Below, in pieces: positions 1-5,651 of a DNA stretch of 6,108 nucleotides. The DNA is from an uncultured Burkholderiales bacterium (GTDB taxonomy: Bacteria > Pseudomonadota > Gammaproteobacteria > Burkholderiales > Burkholderiaceae_C). Every line of letters starts with the position of its first letter. Position 1 is the stretch's first letter. A program made the position numbers and the translations under genes. Under the pieces are notes generated by a model. It did not search any database. It had not been told where the DNA came from and saw only the letters and a list, made by a program, of their open reading frames with translations. The stretch covers positions 1-6,108 of the forward strand of contig CAIQIL010000322.1 of the NCBI GenBank assembly GCA_903871865.1, read 5' to 3'.

Positions 1-158
1 AGCCACGCCGCGGGCGCGAGGCTCACCGAGTGCCACTGCCACGCCACGCCCAGCAACCACCCCAGGCTGGCCGCCACCCACAGCCAGAGCCCCAAGCCGC
101 TGGGCGCCTGGCGCACGTGGGCTTCGGGGGGCGGCATCACCGCCATCGCCATCGCCAT
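1..158 (-). CDS. N-terminal fragment of a membrane protein, possibly ComEC/Rec2 DNA-uptake channel
   Basis: An open minus-strand frame starts at ATG 156-158 and runs off the left edge without a stop, giving 52 residues. The start could also be one of the in-frame ATGs at 152, 146 or 137, since the protein opens with alternating Met-Ala. A short polar, proline-rich N-terminus (PPPEAHVRQAPSG) is followed by a Trp/Leu-rich hydrophobic segment (about residues 21-42, including LGWLLGVAWQW), which looks like a first membrane helix. A hydrophobic Trp-rich start with a GWLLGVA-like stretch resembles the N-terminus of ComEC, the inner-membrane channel of DNA uptake, but so little is visible that this is a guess. 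A purine-rich GGGATGGGG lies just before the start and may serve as ribosome-binding site. The gene is divergent from the RidA-family gene, with 153 bp between them. I see a TACACT (-10-like, minus strand, 189-194) but no convincing -35. Confidence 0.4.
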   Translation of the reverse strand, partial: MAMAMAVMPPPEAHVRQAPSGLGLWLWVAASLGWLLGVAWQWHSVSLAPAAW

Positions 159-311
159 GTCCCCATCCCTGCTTTGTGTTGTGGGCGCAGTGTAGGATTT
201 CACCCTCTGGCGCACCGTGACATCCACTCCCTCTGAAGGGGGTGCCTGTCGCCCAATGCGCCCCCTGAACCGCGGCCAGATCCGCCACTGGCCCACCGCC
301 CCCTACACGCC

Positions 312-767
312 ATGTCCATCGAACAACGCCTGCATGCCCTGGGCATCACCCTGCCCCCCGTGGCCGTGCCCGCCGCCTCTTACCTGCCTTTTGTCCGCAC
401 CGGCAAGCTGATCTTCCTGTCGGGCCACATCGCCAAGAAAGACGGCCTGGTCTGGGTGGGTCAGCTCGGCAAAACCATGAGCACCGCCGAAGGCCAGCAA
501 GCCGCACGCGCCATCGCCATCGACCTCATGGGCACCCTGGCCGCGGCCGCCGGTGGCCTGGACAAGGTCCAGCGCATCGTCAAGGTCATGAGCCTGGTCA
601 ACAGCACGCCCGACTTCACCGAGCACCACCTCGTCACCAACGGCTGCTCTGAACTGCTGGCCGAGGTGTTCGGTGACGCAGGCCGCCATGCACGCAGCGC
701 CTTTGGCGTCACGCAGATCCCGCTGGGATCCTGCGTGGAGATCGAGCTCATCGCCGAAGTGGCCTGA
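312..767 (+). CDS. RidA-family (YjgF/YER057c/UK114) protein, atypical subfamily
   Basis: This 151-residue protein has the RidA fold pattern: FVRTGKLIFLSGHIAKKDG (27-45), a helical block GQQAARAIAIDLMGTLAAAAGGLDK in pieces from 61, then RIVKVMSLVN (88-97) and the C-terminal strand SCVEIELIAEV. Arg128 in HARSAFGV aligns with the arginine that holds the carboxylate of the substrate in canonical RidA. Canonical RidA trimers hydrolyse 2-aminoacrylate and related enamines/imines released by PLP enzymes. This copy is longer than the usual 125-130 residues and carries IPLG where canonical members have LP plus a short loop, so it belongs to the larger subfamily whose substrate is less certain; hence no gene symbol. 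No in-frame start lies upstream within the gap and no strong ribosome-binding site precedes ATG 312. It opens the plus-strand run: its TGA is followed after two bases by the dsbB ATG, which suggests translational coupling. The protein is probably cytosolic, as there is no signal peptide. Confidence 0.88.
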   Translation: MSIEQRLHALGITLPPVAVPAASYLPFVRTGKLIFLSGHIAKKDGLVWVGQLGKTMSTAEGQQAARAIAIDLMGTLAAAAGGLDKVQRIVKVMSLVNSTPDFTEHHLVTNGCSELLAEVFGDAGRHARSAFGVTQIPLGSCVEIELIAEVA

Positions 768-769
768 CC

Positions 770-1255
770 ATGCCGCGCCTCACCCCCCGTTTGCTGCTCA
801 CGCTCATCAGCCTGGCGTGCGCAGGCTCGGTCGGTCTGGCCCTGCTGGCGCAACACCGCTACGGCATGGAGCCCTGCCCCTGGTGCATCCTGCAGCGCAT
901 CCTGTTCGTGCTGCTGGCCGTGCTGAGCCTGGTCGCGGCGGCCCTGCCCGGGCTGGCGCGCCGCGTGCTGGCCGGCGTCGCCCTGCTGGGCGCACTCGGT
1001 GGCATGGCCGCGGCCCTGTGGCAACACTTCGTGGCGGCGCAGTCGAGCTCCTGCGCGCTGACCCTGGCCGACCGCATCATCACCACCACCGGCCTGGACG
1101 TGCGCTGGCCCGAAGCCTTCGAGGTGCGCGCCTCGTGTGCCGATGCCGCCGTGAGCGTGCTGGGCGTGCCCTTTGCGCTCTGGAGCCTGGCGCTGTTCGC
1201 CCTCACCGGCGCCATCCTGCTGGCGAATGTGCTGGCCTCTGGCCGGCGCGCCTGA
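770..1255 (+). CDS. dsbB: Disulfide bond formation protein B (DsbB)
   Basis: The 161-residue product matches DsbB, the inner-membrane quinone reductase that reoxidises periplasmic DsbA and passes electrons to ubiquinone. It shows four hydrophobic helices (about residues 8-27, 42-60, 64-85 and 128-155). The first periplasmic loop holds the redox pair C36-P-W-C39 in the typical context EPCPWCILQR; Arg43 is the conserved arginine next to the quinone site. The second pair is C95 and C123 in the long second periplasmic loop, so all four catalytic cysteines are present. Length is close to the E. coli protein (176). The start ATG sits two bases after the stop of the RidA-family gene, so expression is likely coupled to it. 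No dsbA is next to it. The pabBC reading frame starts close behind or slightly overlaps its 3' end. Confidence 0.95.
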   Translation: MPRLTPRLLLTLISLACAGSVGLALLAQHRYGMEPCPWCILQRILFVLLAVLSLVAAALPGLARRVLAGVALLGALGGMAAALWQHFVAAQSSSCALTLADRIITTTGLDVRWPEAFEVRASCADAAVSVLGVPFALWSLALFALTGAILLANVLASGRRA

Positions 1256-1295
1256 GCGCCTGAATCTGGTCAAGCGCCAAACGCCCATCCCCACC

Positions 1296-3140
1296 GTGCT
1301 CGACCAAGACCCCGCAGCGCCCACCGCGCTGGTTGACTTCCCCCCCACCGAAGCCGGTGGCCCACGCCAGCGCTGGCGCCTGCACCAGCCCTCACGCTGG
1401 CTGGTCGCCCACGATCCCAGCCAGGTCCCTGGCCTGCTCGATGCCGCCCATGCCCTCAGTCGCCAAGGCCAATGGGCCGTGGGCTGGGTGGCTTATGAAG
1501 CCGCGCCCGGGCTGGACGCCTGCCTGCCGGTCAAGGCCTTGCCCCCAGGCCAGCCTTACGCCGTCTTTGCCATCTTCGACGAGGCCCACCCCTGGGATGG
1601 CCTGGCCGCCGACCACGCATGGCAAGCCGGCCCCTGGCAAGCCGCGCTGAACGACGACGCCATCGCGCAGCGCATCGGGCAAGTGCGCCACTTGATCGAA
1701 GCCGGCGAGGTGTACCAGGTCAACCTGACCGACACCCTGAGCGGCCCTTTCGAAGGTGGCACGGCGGCCATCGAGCCCTGTTTCGCCGCCCTGCGCCGCA
1801 GCCAACCCGAGGGCTACAGCCTGATGCTGGACGCGCGTGCCGCCTGCCGCGCGCCGGGCGTGGTGCTGAGCGTGTCGCCCGAGCTGTTCTTCGACTGGGA
1901 TGCCGGCGCGGGCCACTCCGCCGATGGTGGCCGCATCACCACCCGCCCGATGAAAGGCACGGCCAGCCGCGGCCACGATGCCGACAGCGACGCTGCATTG
2001 GCCGCGCACCTGCTGGACAGCGCCAAAGAGCGCGCCGAGAACCTGATGATCGTGGACCTGCTGCGCAACGACCTCTCGCGCATCGCCGAGGTGGGCAGCG
2101 TCAAGGTGCCCTCGCTGTTCGACGTGCAGGCCCTGCCCACCGTCTGGCAAATGACGTCCACCATCACCGCGCAAGCCCGACGTGGCCTGCGCCTGAGCGA
2201 GGCCTTCGCCGCGCTCTTTCCCTGCGGTTCGGTCACGGGTGCGCCCAAGCGCCAGGCCATGCACCACATCGCCCGGCTGGAACACGGCCCGCGCGGCGTC
2301 TACTGCGGCGCCGTGGGCCTGATGGCACCGGGCGGCCGTGTCACCTTCAATGTGCCCATCCGCACCGTGGCGCTGCACACGCCGCCGCCGCCCGCGCCCT
2401 GGACGCTGCGCTGCGGCGTCGGCAGCGGCATCACCCTGGACGCCCGCGCCGACAGCGAACTGCGCGAGTGGCGCGCCAAGCAGGCCTTCCTGCGCCGTGC
2501 TGCGCAACCCTTCCAACTGCTCGAATCCCTGCGCCTGGACGACGGCCACATCCCCCGCCTGGACGCCCACCTGCAGCGCCTGGCCGCATCGGCCGCGCAT
2601 TTCAACTGGCCCTGGGATGGCAGCTGGGCTCAGCGCGCGCGCCAGCACCTGGCGAACACCGCCCAAGCGCACCCGCAAGGCCTGTTCAAGCTGCGCCTGC
2701 TGCTGGACGTGAACGGTGCCATCGAGGTGCAGGCCGCACCGCTGCCCGCCGCGTCAGAGGCCCCCGCGGCCCCTGTGCAGGTGGCCCTGGCCGACCGCCC
2801 CATGCCAGAGGCCGACGACTTCGTCCGCCACAAAACCACCCAGCGCACGGCTTACGCCGCCTTCCCCGCACCGCCCGGCTGCTTCGACACCCTGCTGCAC
2901 AACGCCCAGGGCGAACTCACCGAGTTCACCATCGGCAACGTGGCCGTGAAGCTCGGTGGCCAATGGTTCACGCCGCCGCTGTCGGCCGGCCTGCTGCCCG
3001 GGGTGATGCGCGCCAGCCTGCTCGCCGAAGGTCGCCTGGCAGAGCGCCGCTTGACGCTGAACGACCTGCCCCACGCGGAGGGTCTGGCCTTGCTCAACAG
3101 CGTGCGGGGCTGGGTGGATGTGCGCCTGGCCTCCGACTGA
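1296..3140 (+). CDS. pabB: Bifunctional aminodeoxychorismate synthase component I / 4-amino-4-deoxychorismate lyase (PabB-PabC fusion)
   Basis: One frame encodes two steps of p-aminobenzoate synthesis for folate. Residues are numbered from GTG 1296 (614 aa). Residues about 1-400 are the chorismate-binding PabB part: QVNLTDTLSGPF (141-152), SVSPELFF (192-199), TRPMKGTASRG (216-226), ENLMIVDLLRNDLSRI (248-263), FPCGSVTGAPK (308-318) and GVGSGITLDARADSE (374-388). Lys220 in the MKGT motif is the nucleophile lysine of PabB; TrpE has Ala there, so this is not anthranilate synthase. Residues about 405-614 form a class IV PLP aminotransferase-fold domain (PabC): Lys513 in RHKTTQR is the likely PLP lysine, and TEFTIGN (542-548) is the family signature. 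Ammonia must come from a PabA/TrpG subunit encoded elsewhere. The frame is open upstream to ATG 1173 and ATG 1227 inside dsbB. I prefer GTG 1296 because family similarity begins near ALVDFP, but no clear ribosome-binding site supports any choice. Confidence 0.93.
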   Translation: MLDQDPAAPTALVDFPPTEAGGPRQRWRLHQPSRWLVAHDPSQVPGLLDAAHALSRQGQWAVGWVAYEAAPGLDACLPVKALPPGQPYAVFAIFDEAHPWDGLAADHAWQAGPWQAALNDDAIAQRIGQVRHLIEAGEVYQVNLTDTLSGPFEGGTAAIEPCFAALRRSQPEGYSLMLDARAACRAPGVVLSVSPELFFDWDAGAGHSADGGRITTRPMKGTASRGHDADSDAALAAHLLDSAKERAENLMIVDLLRNDLSRIAEVGSVKVPSLFDVQALPTVWQMTSTITAQARRGLRLSEAFAALFPCGSVTGAPKRQAMHHIARLEHGPRGVYCGAVGLMAPGGRVTFNVPIRTVALHTPPPPAPWTLRCGVGSGITLDARADSELREWRAKQAFLRRAAQPFQLLESLRLDDGHIPRLDAHLQRLAASAAHFNWPWDGSWAQRARQHLANTAQAHPQGLFKLRLLLDVNGAIEVQAAPLPAASEAPAAPVQVALADRPMPEADDFVRHKTTQRTAYAAFPAPPGCFDTLLHNAQGELTEFTIGNVAVKLGGQWFTPPLSAGLLPGVMRASLLAEGRLAERRLTLNDLPHAEGLALLNSVRGWVDVRLASD

Positions 3141-3173
3141 ACCTGAACATGACCCACCCCACCACCCTTGCTT

Positions 3174-3178
3174 GAGAG
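3174..3178 (+). promoter_or_regulatory. Ribosome-binding site of gloA
   Basis: GAGAG lies seven bases before ATG 3186 and decides the gloA start. The frame is open back to a TTG at 3168, but the family N-terminus [10 protein letters not shown] begins exactly at ATG 3186. Confidence 0.6.
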
Positions 3179-3185
3179 CCCCCAC

Positions 3186-3602
3186 ATGCGACTCCTCCAC
3201 ACCATGCTGCGCGTCGGCAACCTCCAGCGCGCCATCGACTTCTACACCCAGGCCCTGGGCATGACCCTGCTGCGCACCACCGACCGCCCCGAGCAGCAAT
3301 ACACGCTGGCCTTCCTGGGCTACGGCCGCAATCCCGAGCACGCCGAGATCGAGCTGACCTACAACTATGGCGTCGAAGCGTATGAGCTGGGCACGGCCTA
3401 CGGCCACATCGCCATCGGCGTGGAGAGTGCAGCCGCCGTCTGCGAAGCGGTGCGCGCCAAGACCGCCACCCTGGGCGGTGCCGTCACGCGCGAAGCCGGC
3501 CCCATCAAGGGCGGCAACACCGTGATCGCTTTCGTCACGGACCCGGACGGCTACAAAATCGAGTTGATCGAGCGCCCGCAGGCCGCCTCCGAACTCAACT
3601 GA
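3186..3602 (+). CDS. gloA: Lactoylglutathione lyase (glyoxalase I), Ni-dependent type
   Basis: The 138-residue protein converts the hemithioacetal of methylglyoxal and glutathione to S-lactoylglutathione in the cytosol, which is then hydrolysed by glyoxalase II. It follows the bacterial GlxI pattern closely: [44 protein letters not shown], and [12 protein letters not shown]. The metal ligands known from E. coli GlxI are in place: His5, Glu56, His74 and Glu126 (E. coli Glu122). The four-residue shift comes from an insertion in KTATLGGAV (92-100), compared with NGGNV in E. coli, as I recall that sequence. The short form without the long N-terminal region of eukaryotic, Zn-dependent enzymes indicates the Ni/Co class. 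It lies 45 bp after pabBC on the same strand, so it may be read from the same transcript or separately; I see no convincing promoter in the 45 bp. Its stop codon meets the duplication shared with the aroC 3' end. Confidence 0.95.
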   Translation: MRLLHTMLRVGNLQRAIDFYTQALGMTLLRTTDRPEQQYTLAFLGYGRNPEHAEIELTYNYGVEAYELGTAYGHIAIGVESAAAVCEAVRAKTATLGGAVTREAGPIKGGNTVIAFVTDPDGYKIELIERPQAASELN

Positions 3603-3645
3603 ACCGCGAACTGATCAGGGCCCAATCGGGACTTGATCAGGGCCG
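3602..3645. repeat. 22-bp imperfect tandem duplication at the gloA/aroC convergent junction
   Basis: Units 3602-3623 and 3624-3645 match at 17 of 22 positions, including an unbroken 11-base core TGATCAGGGCC (3612-3622 and 3634-3644). The second unit overlaps the aroC stop codon (3637-3639), and the first begins at the last base of the gloA stop. TGATCA is its own reverse complement, so the two copies also make a possible 7-bp stem CTGATCA/TGATCAG with a 16-base loop in either transcript. No T-run follows it on either strand, so it is at best a weak two-way terminator. Confidence 0.5.
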
Positions 3646-4737
3646 GTGGGCCGCGATCTTCGGCGTGTCCACCTGCACATCGCCGCACTGGGCGCGGTGG
3701 CGCAGCGCGTGGTCGATCAGCACCAGCGCCAGCATGGCCTCGGCGATCGGCGTGGCGCGGATGCCCACACACGGGTCATGGCGGCCGAAGGTCTCGACCG
3801 TGGCCGCCTGGCCGTTCAGGTCGATGGACTGGCGCGGCGTGCGGATCGAGCTGGTCGGCTTGATGGCGATGGCCACGCGCAGGTCTTGCCCCGTGGAGAT
3901 GCCACCCAGCACCCCGCCCGAGTGGTTGCTGCCGAAACCGTCCGGGAAGAGCTCGTCGCCGTGCACGGTGCCGCGCTGGCTGACGCTCTCGAAACCCGCG
4001 CCGATCTCCACGCCCTTGACGGCGTTGATGCCCATCATGGCGTAGGCAATGTCGGCATCGAGCTTGTCGAACAGCGGCTCACCCAGGCCCACGGGCACGC
4101 CCGAAGCCTCGACGATGAGCTTGGCGCCGCAGGAATCACCGGCCTTGCGCAACTCGTCCATGTAATCTTCGAGCGCGTCGATCTGGCTGACGTTGGGTGC
4201 GAAAAACGGGTTGTTCGGCACGTGCTCCCAGCCCTCGAAGGCGATGGCTTGCTCGCCGAGCTGGGTCATGCAGGCGCGCACTTCGGTGCCGAACTGCTCA
4301 CGCAGCCACTTCTTGGCCACGGCACCGGCGGCCACCATGGGCGCGGTCAGGCGGGCCGAGGAACGGCCACCACCGCGCGGGTCGCGGATGCCGTACTTGT
4401 GCCAGTAGGTGTAGTCGGCGTGGCCCGGGCGGAAGGTCTGCAGGATGTTGCCGTAGTCCTTGCTGCGCTGGTCGGTGTTGCGGATCAGCAGGGCGATCGG
4501 CGCACCCGTGGTCTTGCCTTCATAGACGCCGGAGAGGATCTCGACGGCATCGGGCTCGTTGCGCTGCGTGACGTGGCGCGAGGTGCCGGGGCGGCGGCGG
4601 TCCAGGTCGCCCTGGATGTCGGCTTCGGACAGGGCCATGCCGGGAGGGCAGCCGTCGATGACGCAGCCGATGGCCGGGCCATGCGACTCGCCGAAATTGG
4701 TGACCGTGAACAAAAGACCGAAGGTGCTGCCGGGCAT
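3637..4737 (-). CDS. aroC: Chorismate synthase (AroC)
   Basis: The 366-residue product catalyses the last shikimate-pathway step, converting 5-enolpyruvylshikimate-3-phosphate to chorismate with reduced FMN, in the cytosol. All three family signatures are visible: [18 protein letters not shown] (16-33), RGGGRSSAR (121-129) and GRHDPC (318-323). His19 and His106 (in RPGHADYTY) correspond to the two catalytic histidines, and the [17 protein letters not shown] block (48-63) helps to bind phosphate/FMN. Length agrees with the bacterial family (about 350-370). ATG 4737 gives the expected family start ([11 protein letters not shown]); only a weak GGA precedes it, about eight bases upstream. The gene faces gloA across 34 bp and is separated from the upstream CBS gene by 205 bp with hairpins, so it probably has its own promoter. 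Its product is the substrate of PabBC, encoded on the opposite strand nearby. Confidence 0.97.
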   Translation of the reverse strand: MPGSTFGLLFTVTNFGESHGPAIGCVIDGCPPGMALSEADIQGDLDRRRPGTSRHVTQRNEPDAVEILSGVYEGKTTGAPIALLIRNTDQRSKDYGNILQTFRPGHADYTYWHKYGIRDPRGGGRSSARLTAPMVAAGAVAKKWLREQFGTEVRACMTQLGEQAIAFEGWEHVPNNPFFAPNVSQIDALEDYMDELRKAGDSCGAKLIVEASGVPVGLGEPLFDKLDADIAYAMMGINAVKGVEIGAGFESVSQRGTVHGDELFPDGFGSNHSGGVLGGISTGQDLRVAIAIKPTSSIRTPRQSIDLNGQAATVETFGRHDPCVGIRATPIAEAMLALVLIDHALRHRAQCGDVQVDTPKIAAHRP

Positions 4738-4774
4738 GGGGACGTCCAGAAATCGCTACAAGGTTGCAGCCGGT

Positions 4775-4805
4775 ATTGTCCCCCATCGCGCTGTGCACGT
4801 GGCAA
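4775..4805 (-). promoter_or_regulatory. Candidate sigma-70 promoter of aroC
   Basis: On the minus strand TTGCCA (4800-4805, five of six consensus bases for -35) is followed after 19 bases by GACAAT (4775-4780, four of six for -10). Transcription would begin near 4768, about 30 bases before the aroC start. The spacer is longer than the ideal 17, so this is tentative. The CGCTGTGCAC repeat (4789-4798 as read on the plus strand) lies inside the spacer. Confidence 0.35.
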
Positions 4806-4834
4806 GGATGCGCCCCGGACGCAGCCCGGATGCG

Positions 4835-4857
4835 AAAACGCCCGGACGAACCGGGCG
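4835..4857 (-). terminator. Probable intrinsic terminator of the CBS-domain gene
   Basis: On the minus strand a perfect 7-bp stem CGCCCGG/CCGGGCG with a five-base loop TTCGT is followed directly by TTTT (4835-4838). The hairpin lies about 85 bases after the CBS gene stop and before the candidate aroC promoter, where a terminator is expected. The T-run is short, so termination may be partial. Confidence 0.6.
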
Positions 4858-4898
4858 AGAGGATGCGCAGACATCCGCGAGGATCAGAGATCAGGGAC

Positions 4899-4930
4899 GG
4901 CGGGCAGGTCGGCGTCCGATCACGCCCGCC
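4899..4930 (-). terminator. GC-rich hairpin just after the CBS-domain gene
   Basis: GGCGGGC (4899-4905) pairs with GCCCGCC (4924-4930), and the inner arms GGTCGG (4907-4912) and CCGATC (4916-4921) add about five more pairs around a three-base loop. In the minus-strand RNA one inner pair becomes an A-C mismatch. It starts 12 bases after the CBS stop and has no T-run. It may protect the 3' end of the mRNA or pause the polymerase ahead of the second hairpin at 4835-4857. Confidence 0.45.
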
Positions 4931-4942
4931 TGGGCCAAGCGC

Positions 4943-5416
4943 TCAGAGCAGCGCCTGGCGTTCACCGGCCGTGGCACCCTCTTCCACCGGCCAATCACGG
5001 ATGTATGCCTTGAGCATGCGGTTTTCGAAGTCCTGTCCGTCCACCACGGCCTTGGCCACGTCGTAGAAGGAGATCACGCCCATCAGCGTGCGCTGCGTCA
5101 TCACGGGCATGTAGCGCGCGTGGCGGCTGAGCATCATCCGGCGGACTTCGTCGATGTCGGTTTCGGGGGTGCAGGTCAGGGGGTGGTCGTCCATGACGGT
5201 GCGCACCGTCAGGCTGCCGAACACGCCGCTGTTGCGCACGGTGGCCTGGATGACTTCGCGGAAGGTGAGCATGCCGGCGAGGTCGCCATGGTCCATCACC
5301 ACCAGCGAGCCGATGTCGTGGTCGGCCATGGTCTTGGCCGCTTCGGCCAGCGCCTGCTCGGGATGGATGGTGTACAGGGTGCTGCCCTTGACACGCAGGA
5401 TGTCGCTGACTTTCAT
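4943..5416 (-). CDS. Small protein made of two CBS domains
   Basis: This 157-residue protein is essentially one Bateman module. CBS 1 spans about residues 7-60 (VSDILRVKG, then DHDIGSLVVMD and GMLTFREVI) and CBS 2 about 74-126 (VMDDHPLTCTPETDIDEV, then RHARYMPVM and GVISFYDVAKAVV). Each domain ends in the typical glycine-hydrophobic-Ser/Thr-x-x-Asp/Glu-Val/hydrophobic pattern that often contacts nucleotides. CBS pairs usually bind adenosine ligands (AMP, ATP, SAM, or NADH) and act as sensors. No catalytic or DNA-binding domain is attached, so the partner is unknown. The frame is open upstream to 5533, but the start is taken at ATG 5416: GAGGAG (5426-5431, minus) lies nine bases before it, and the family N-terminus M-K-V-x-D-I-L begins there. 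Two hairpins follow the stop; a repeat-rich leader precedes the start. The upstream same-strand neighbour is the YihY-like gene, 235 bp away. Confidence 0.9.
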   Translation of the reverse strand: MKVSDILRVKGSTLYTIHPEQALAEAAKTMADHDIGSLVVMDHGDLAGMLTFREVIQATVRNSGVFGSLTVRTVMDDHPLTCTPETDIDEVRRMMLSRHARYMPVMTQRTLMGVISFYDVAKAVVDGQDFENRMLKAYIRDWPVEEGATAGERQALL

Positions 5417-5425
5417 GGAAACGGT

Positions 5426-5431
5426 CTCCTC
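5426..5431 (-). promoter_or_regulatory. Ribosome-binding site of the CBS-domain gene
   Basis: GAGGAG on the minus strand, nine bases before ATG 5416, is the strongest Shine-Dalgarno sequence in the window. It argues against the 39-residue N-terminal extension that an open frame up to 5533 would allow. Confidence 0.75.
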
Positions 5432-5437
5432 GATCTG

Positions 5438-5500
5438 TGTGCAAGAACAACTTGCATGAACGCTGTGCACTTTACCGGCTTGTGGCGCGACTTGCACAGC
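5438..5500. repeat. Cluster of TGTGCA-type inverted repeats in the leader of the CBS gene
   Basis: Several arms can pair with one another. TGCAAG (5440-5445) pairs with CTTGCA (5451-5456) over a five-base loop. GCTGTGCA (5462-5469) pairs with TGCACAGC (5493-5500) over 23 bases. TGTGCAAG (5438-5445) also pairs with CTTGCACA (5491-5498). The second and third pairings exclude each other because they share an arm. The block lies just upstream of the ribosome-binding site, so it could be an operator array for a dimeric regulator or a switchable RNA leader. A -10-like TAAAGT (minus, 5469-5474) lies inside it without a good -35. Confidence 0.4.
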
Positions 5501-5651
5501 AACACGGCGGGCATCTCTGCCCCAGCTCAACAAGGGCCACGGACAGGCAGCGACACGCGGTCTTCATTGCGACAGACATGCGCCCACCTGAACAGGGGGT
5601 TGTCCCTGATTCGACGCATTTTTTACGACAGCCCGACCTGCCCGCATGGCC
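5501..5651. other. Intergenic region between the YihY-like gene and the CBS leader
   Basis: These 151 bases hold no gene I can support. A small hairpin CAGGG/CCCTG (5593-5597 and 5604-5608, six-base loop) is the only candidate end for the YihY-like transcript, and it has no T-run on that strand. A run of six T on the plus strand (5619-5624) reads as six A on the minus strand, so it is not a terminator tract for the minus-strand genes. I find no convincing promoter, although one for the CBS gene is expected here or in the repeat block. Confidence 0.4.

Noticed and set aside
30..236. A 68-codon plus-strand open frame at the left edge
   Set aside because: It is opposite the N-terminus of the membrane protein, His/Pro/Arg-rich and without motif.
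461..1348. A 295-codon minus-strand open frame over the RidA and dsbB genes
   Set aside because: It spans two real genes and their boundary on the opposite strand, and its composition is rich in Gln, Gly, Ala and Arg without a domain.
1392..2678. A 428-codon minus-strand open frame opposite pabBC
   Set aside because: It runs antisense to a well-supported fusion gene, has biased composition (Gly, Gln, Val, Ala, Arg) and shows no family motif.
1619..3175. A 518-codon plus-strand open frame overlapping pabBC in another frame
   Set aside because: It is Arg/Pro/Ala-rich, typical of a shifted frame in high-GC coding DNA; the pabBC frame carries the conserved motifs.
3149..3175. An eight-codon open frame (MTHPTTLA) between pabBC and gloA, a possible leader peptide
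   Set aside because: It has no ribosome-binding site, no run of regulatory codons and no attenuator hairpin; it is too short to support.
3646..5013. A 455-codon plus-strand open frame opposite aroC
   Set aside because: It is a GC-rich antisense shadow. aroC on the other strand has all family signatures, while this frame has low-complexity composition and no recognisable domain.
5417..5533. N-terminal extension of the CBS protein up to 5533
   Set aside because: The extension would cover the repeat leader and a strong ribosome-binding site nine bases before ATG 5416, and the extra 39 residues match no domain.
5593..5624. Hairpin followed by six T on the plus strand, read as a plus-strand terminator
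   Set aside because: The stem is only 5 bp, it is separated from the T-run by 10 bases, and no plus-strand gene lies upstream to terminate.
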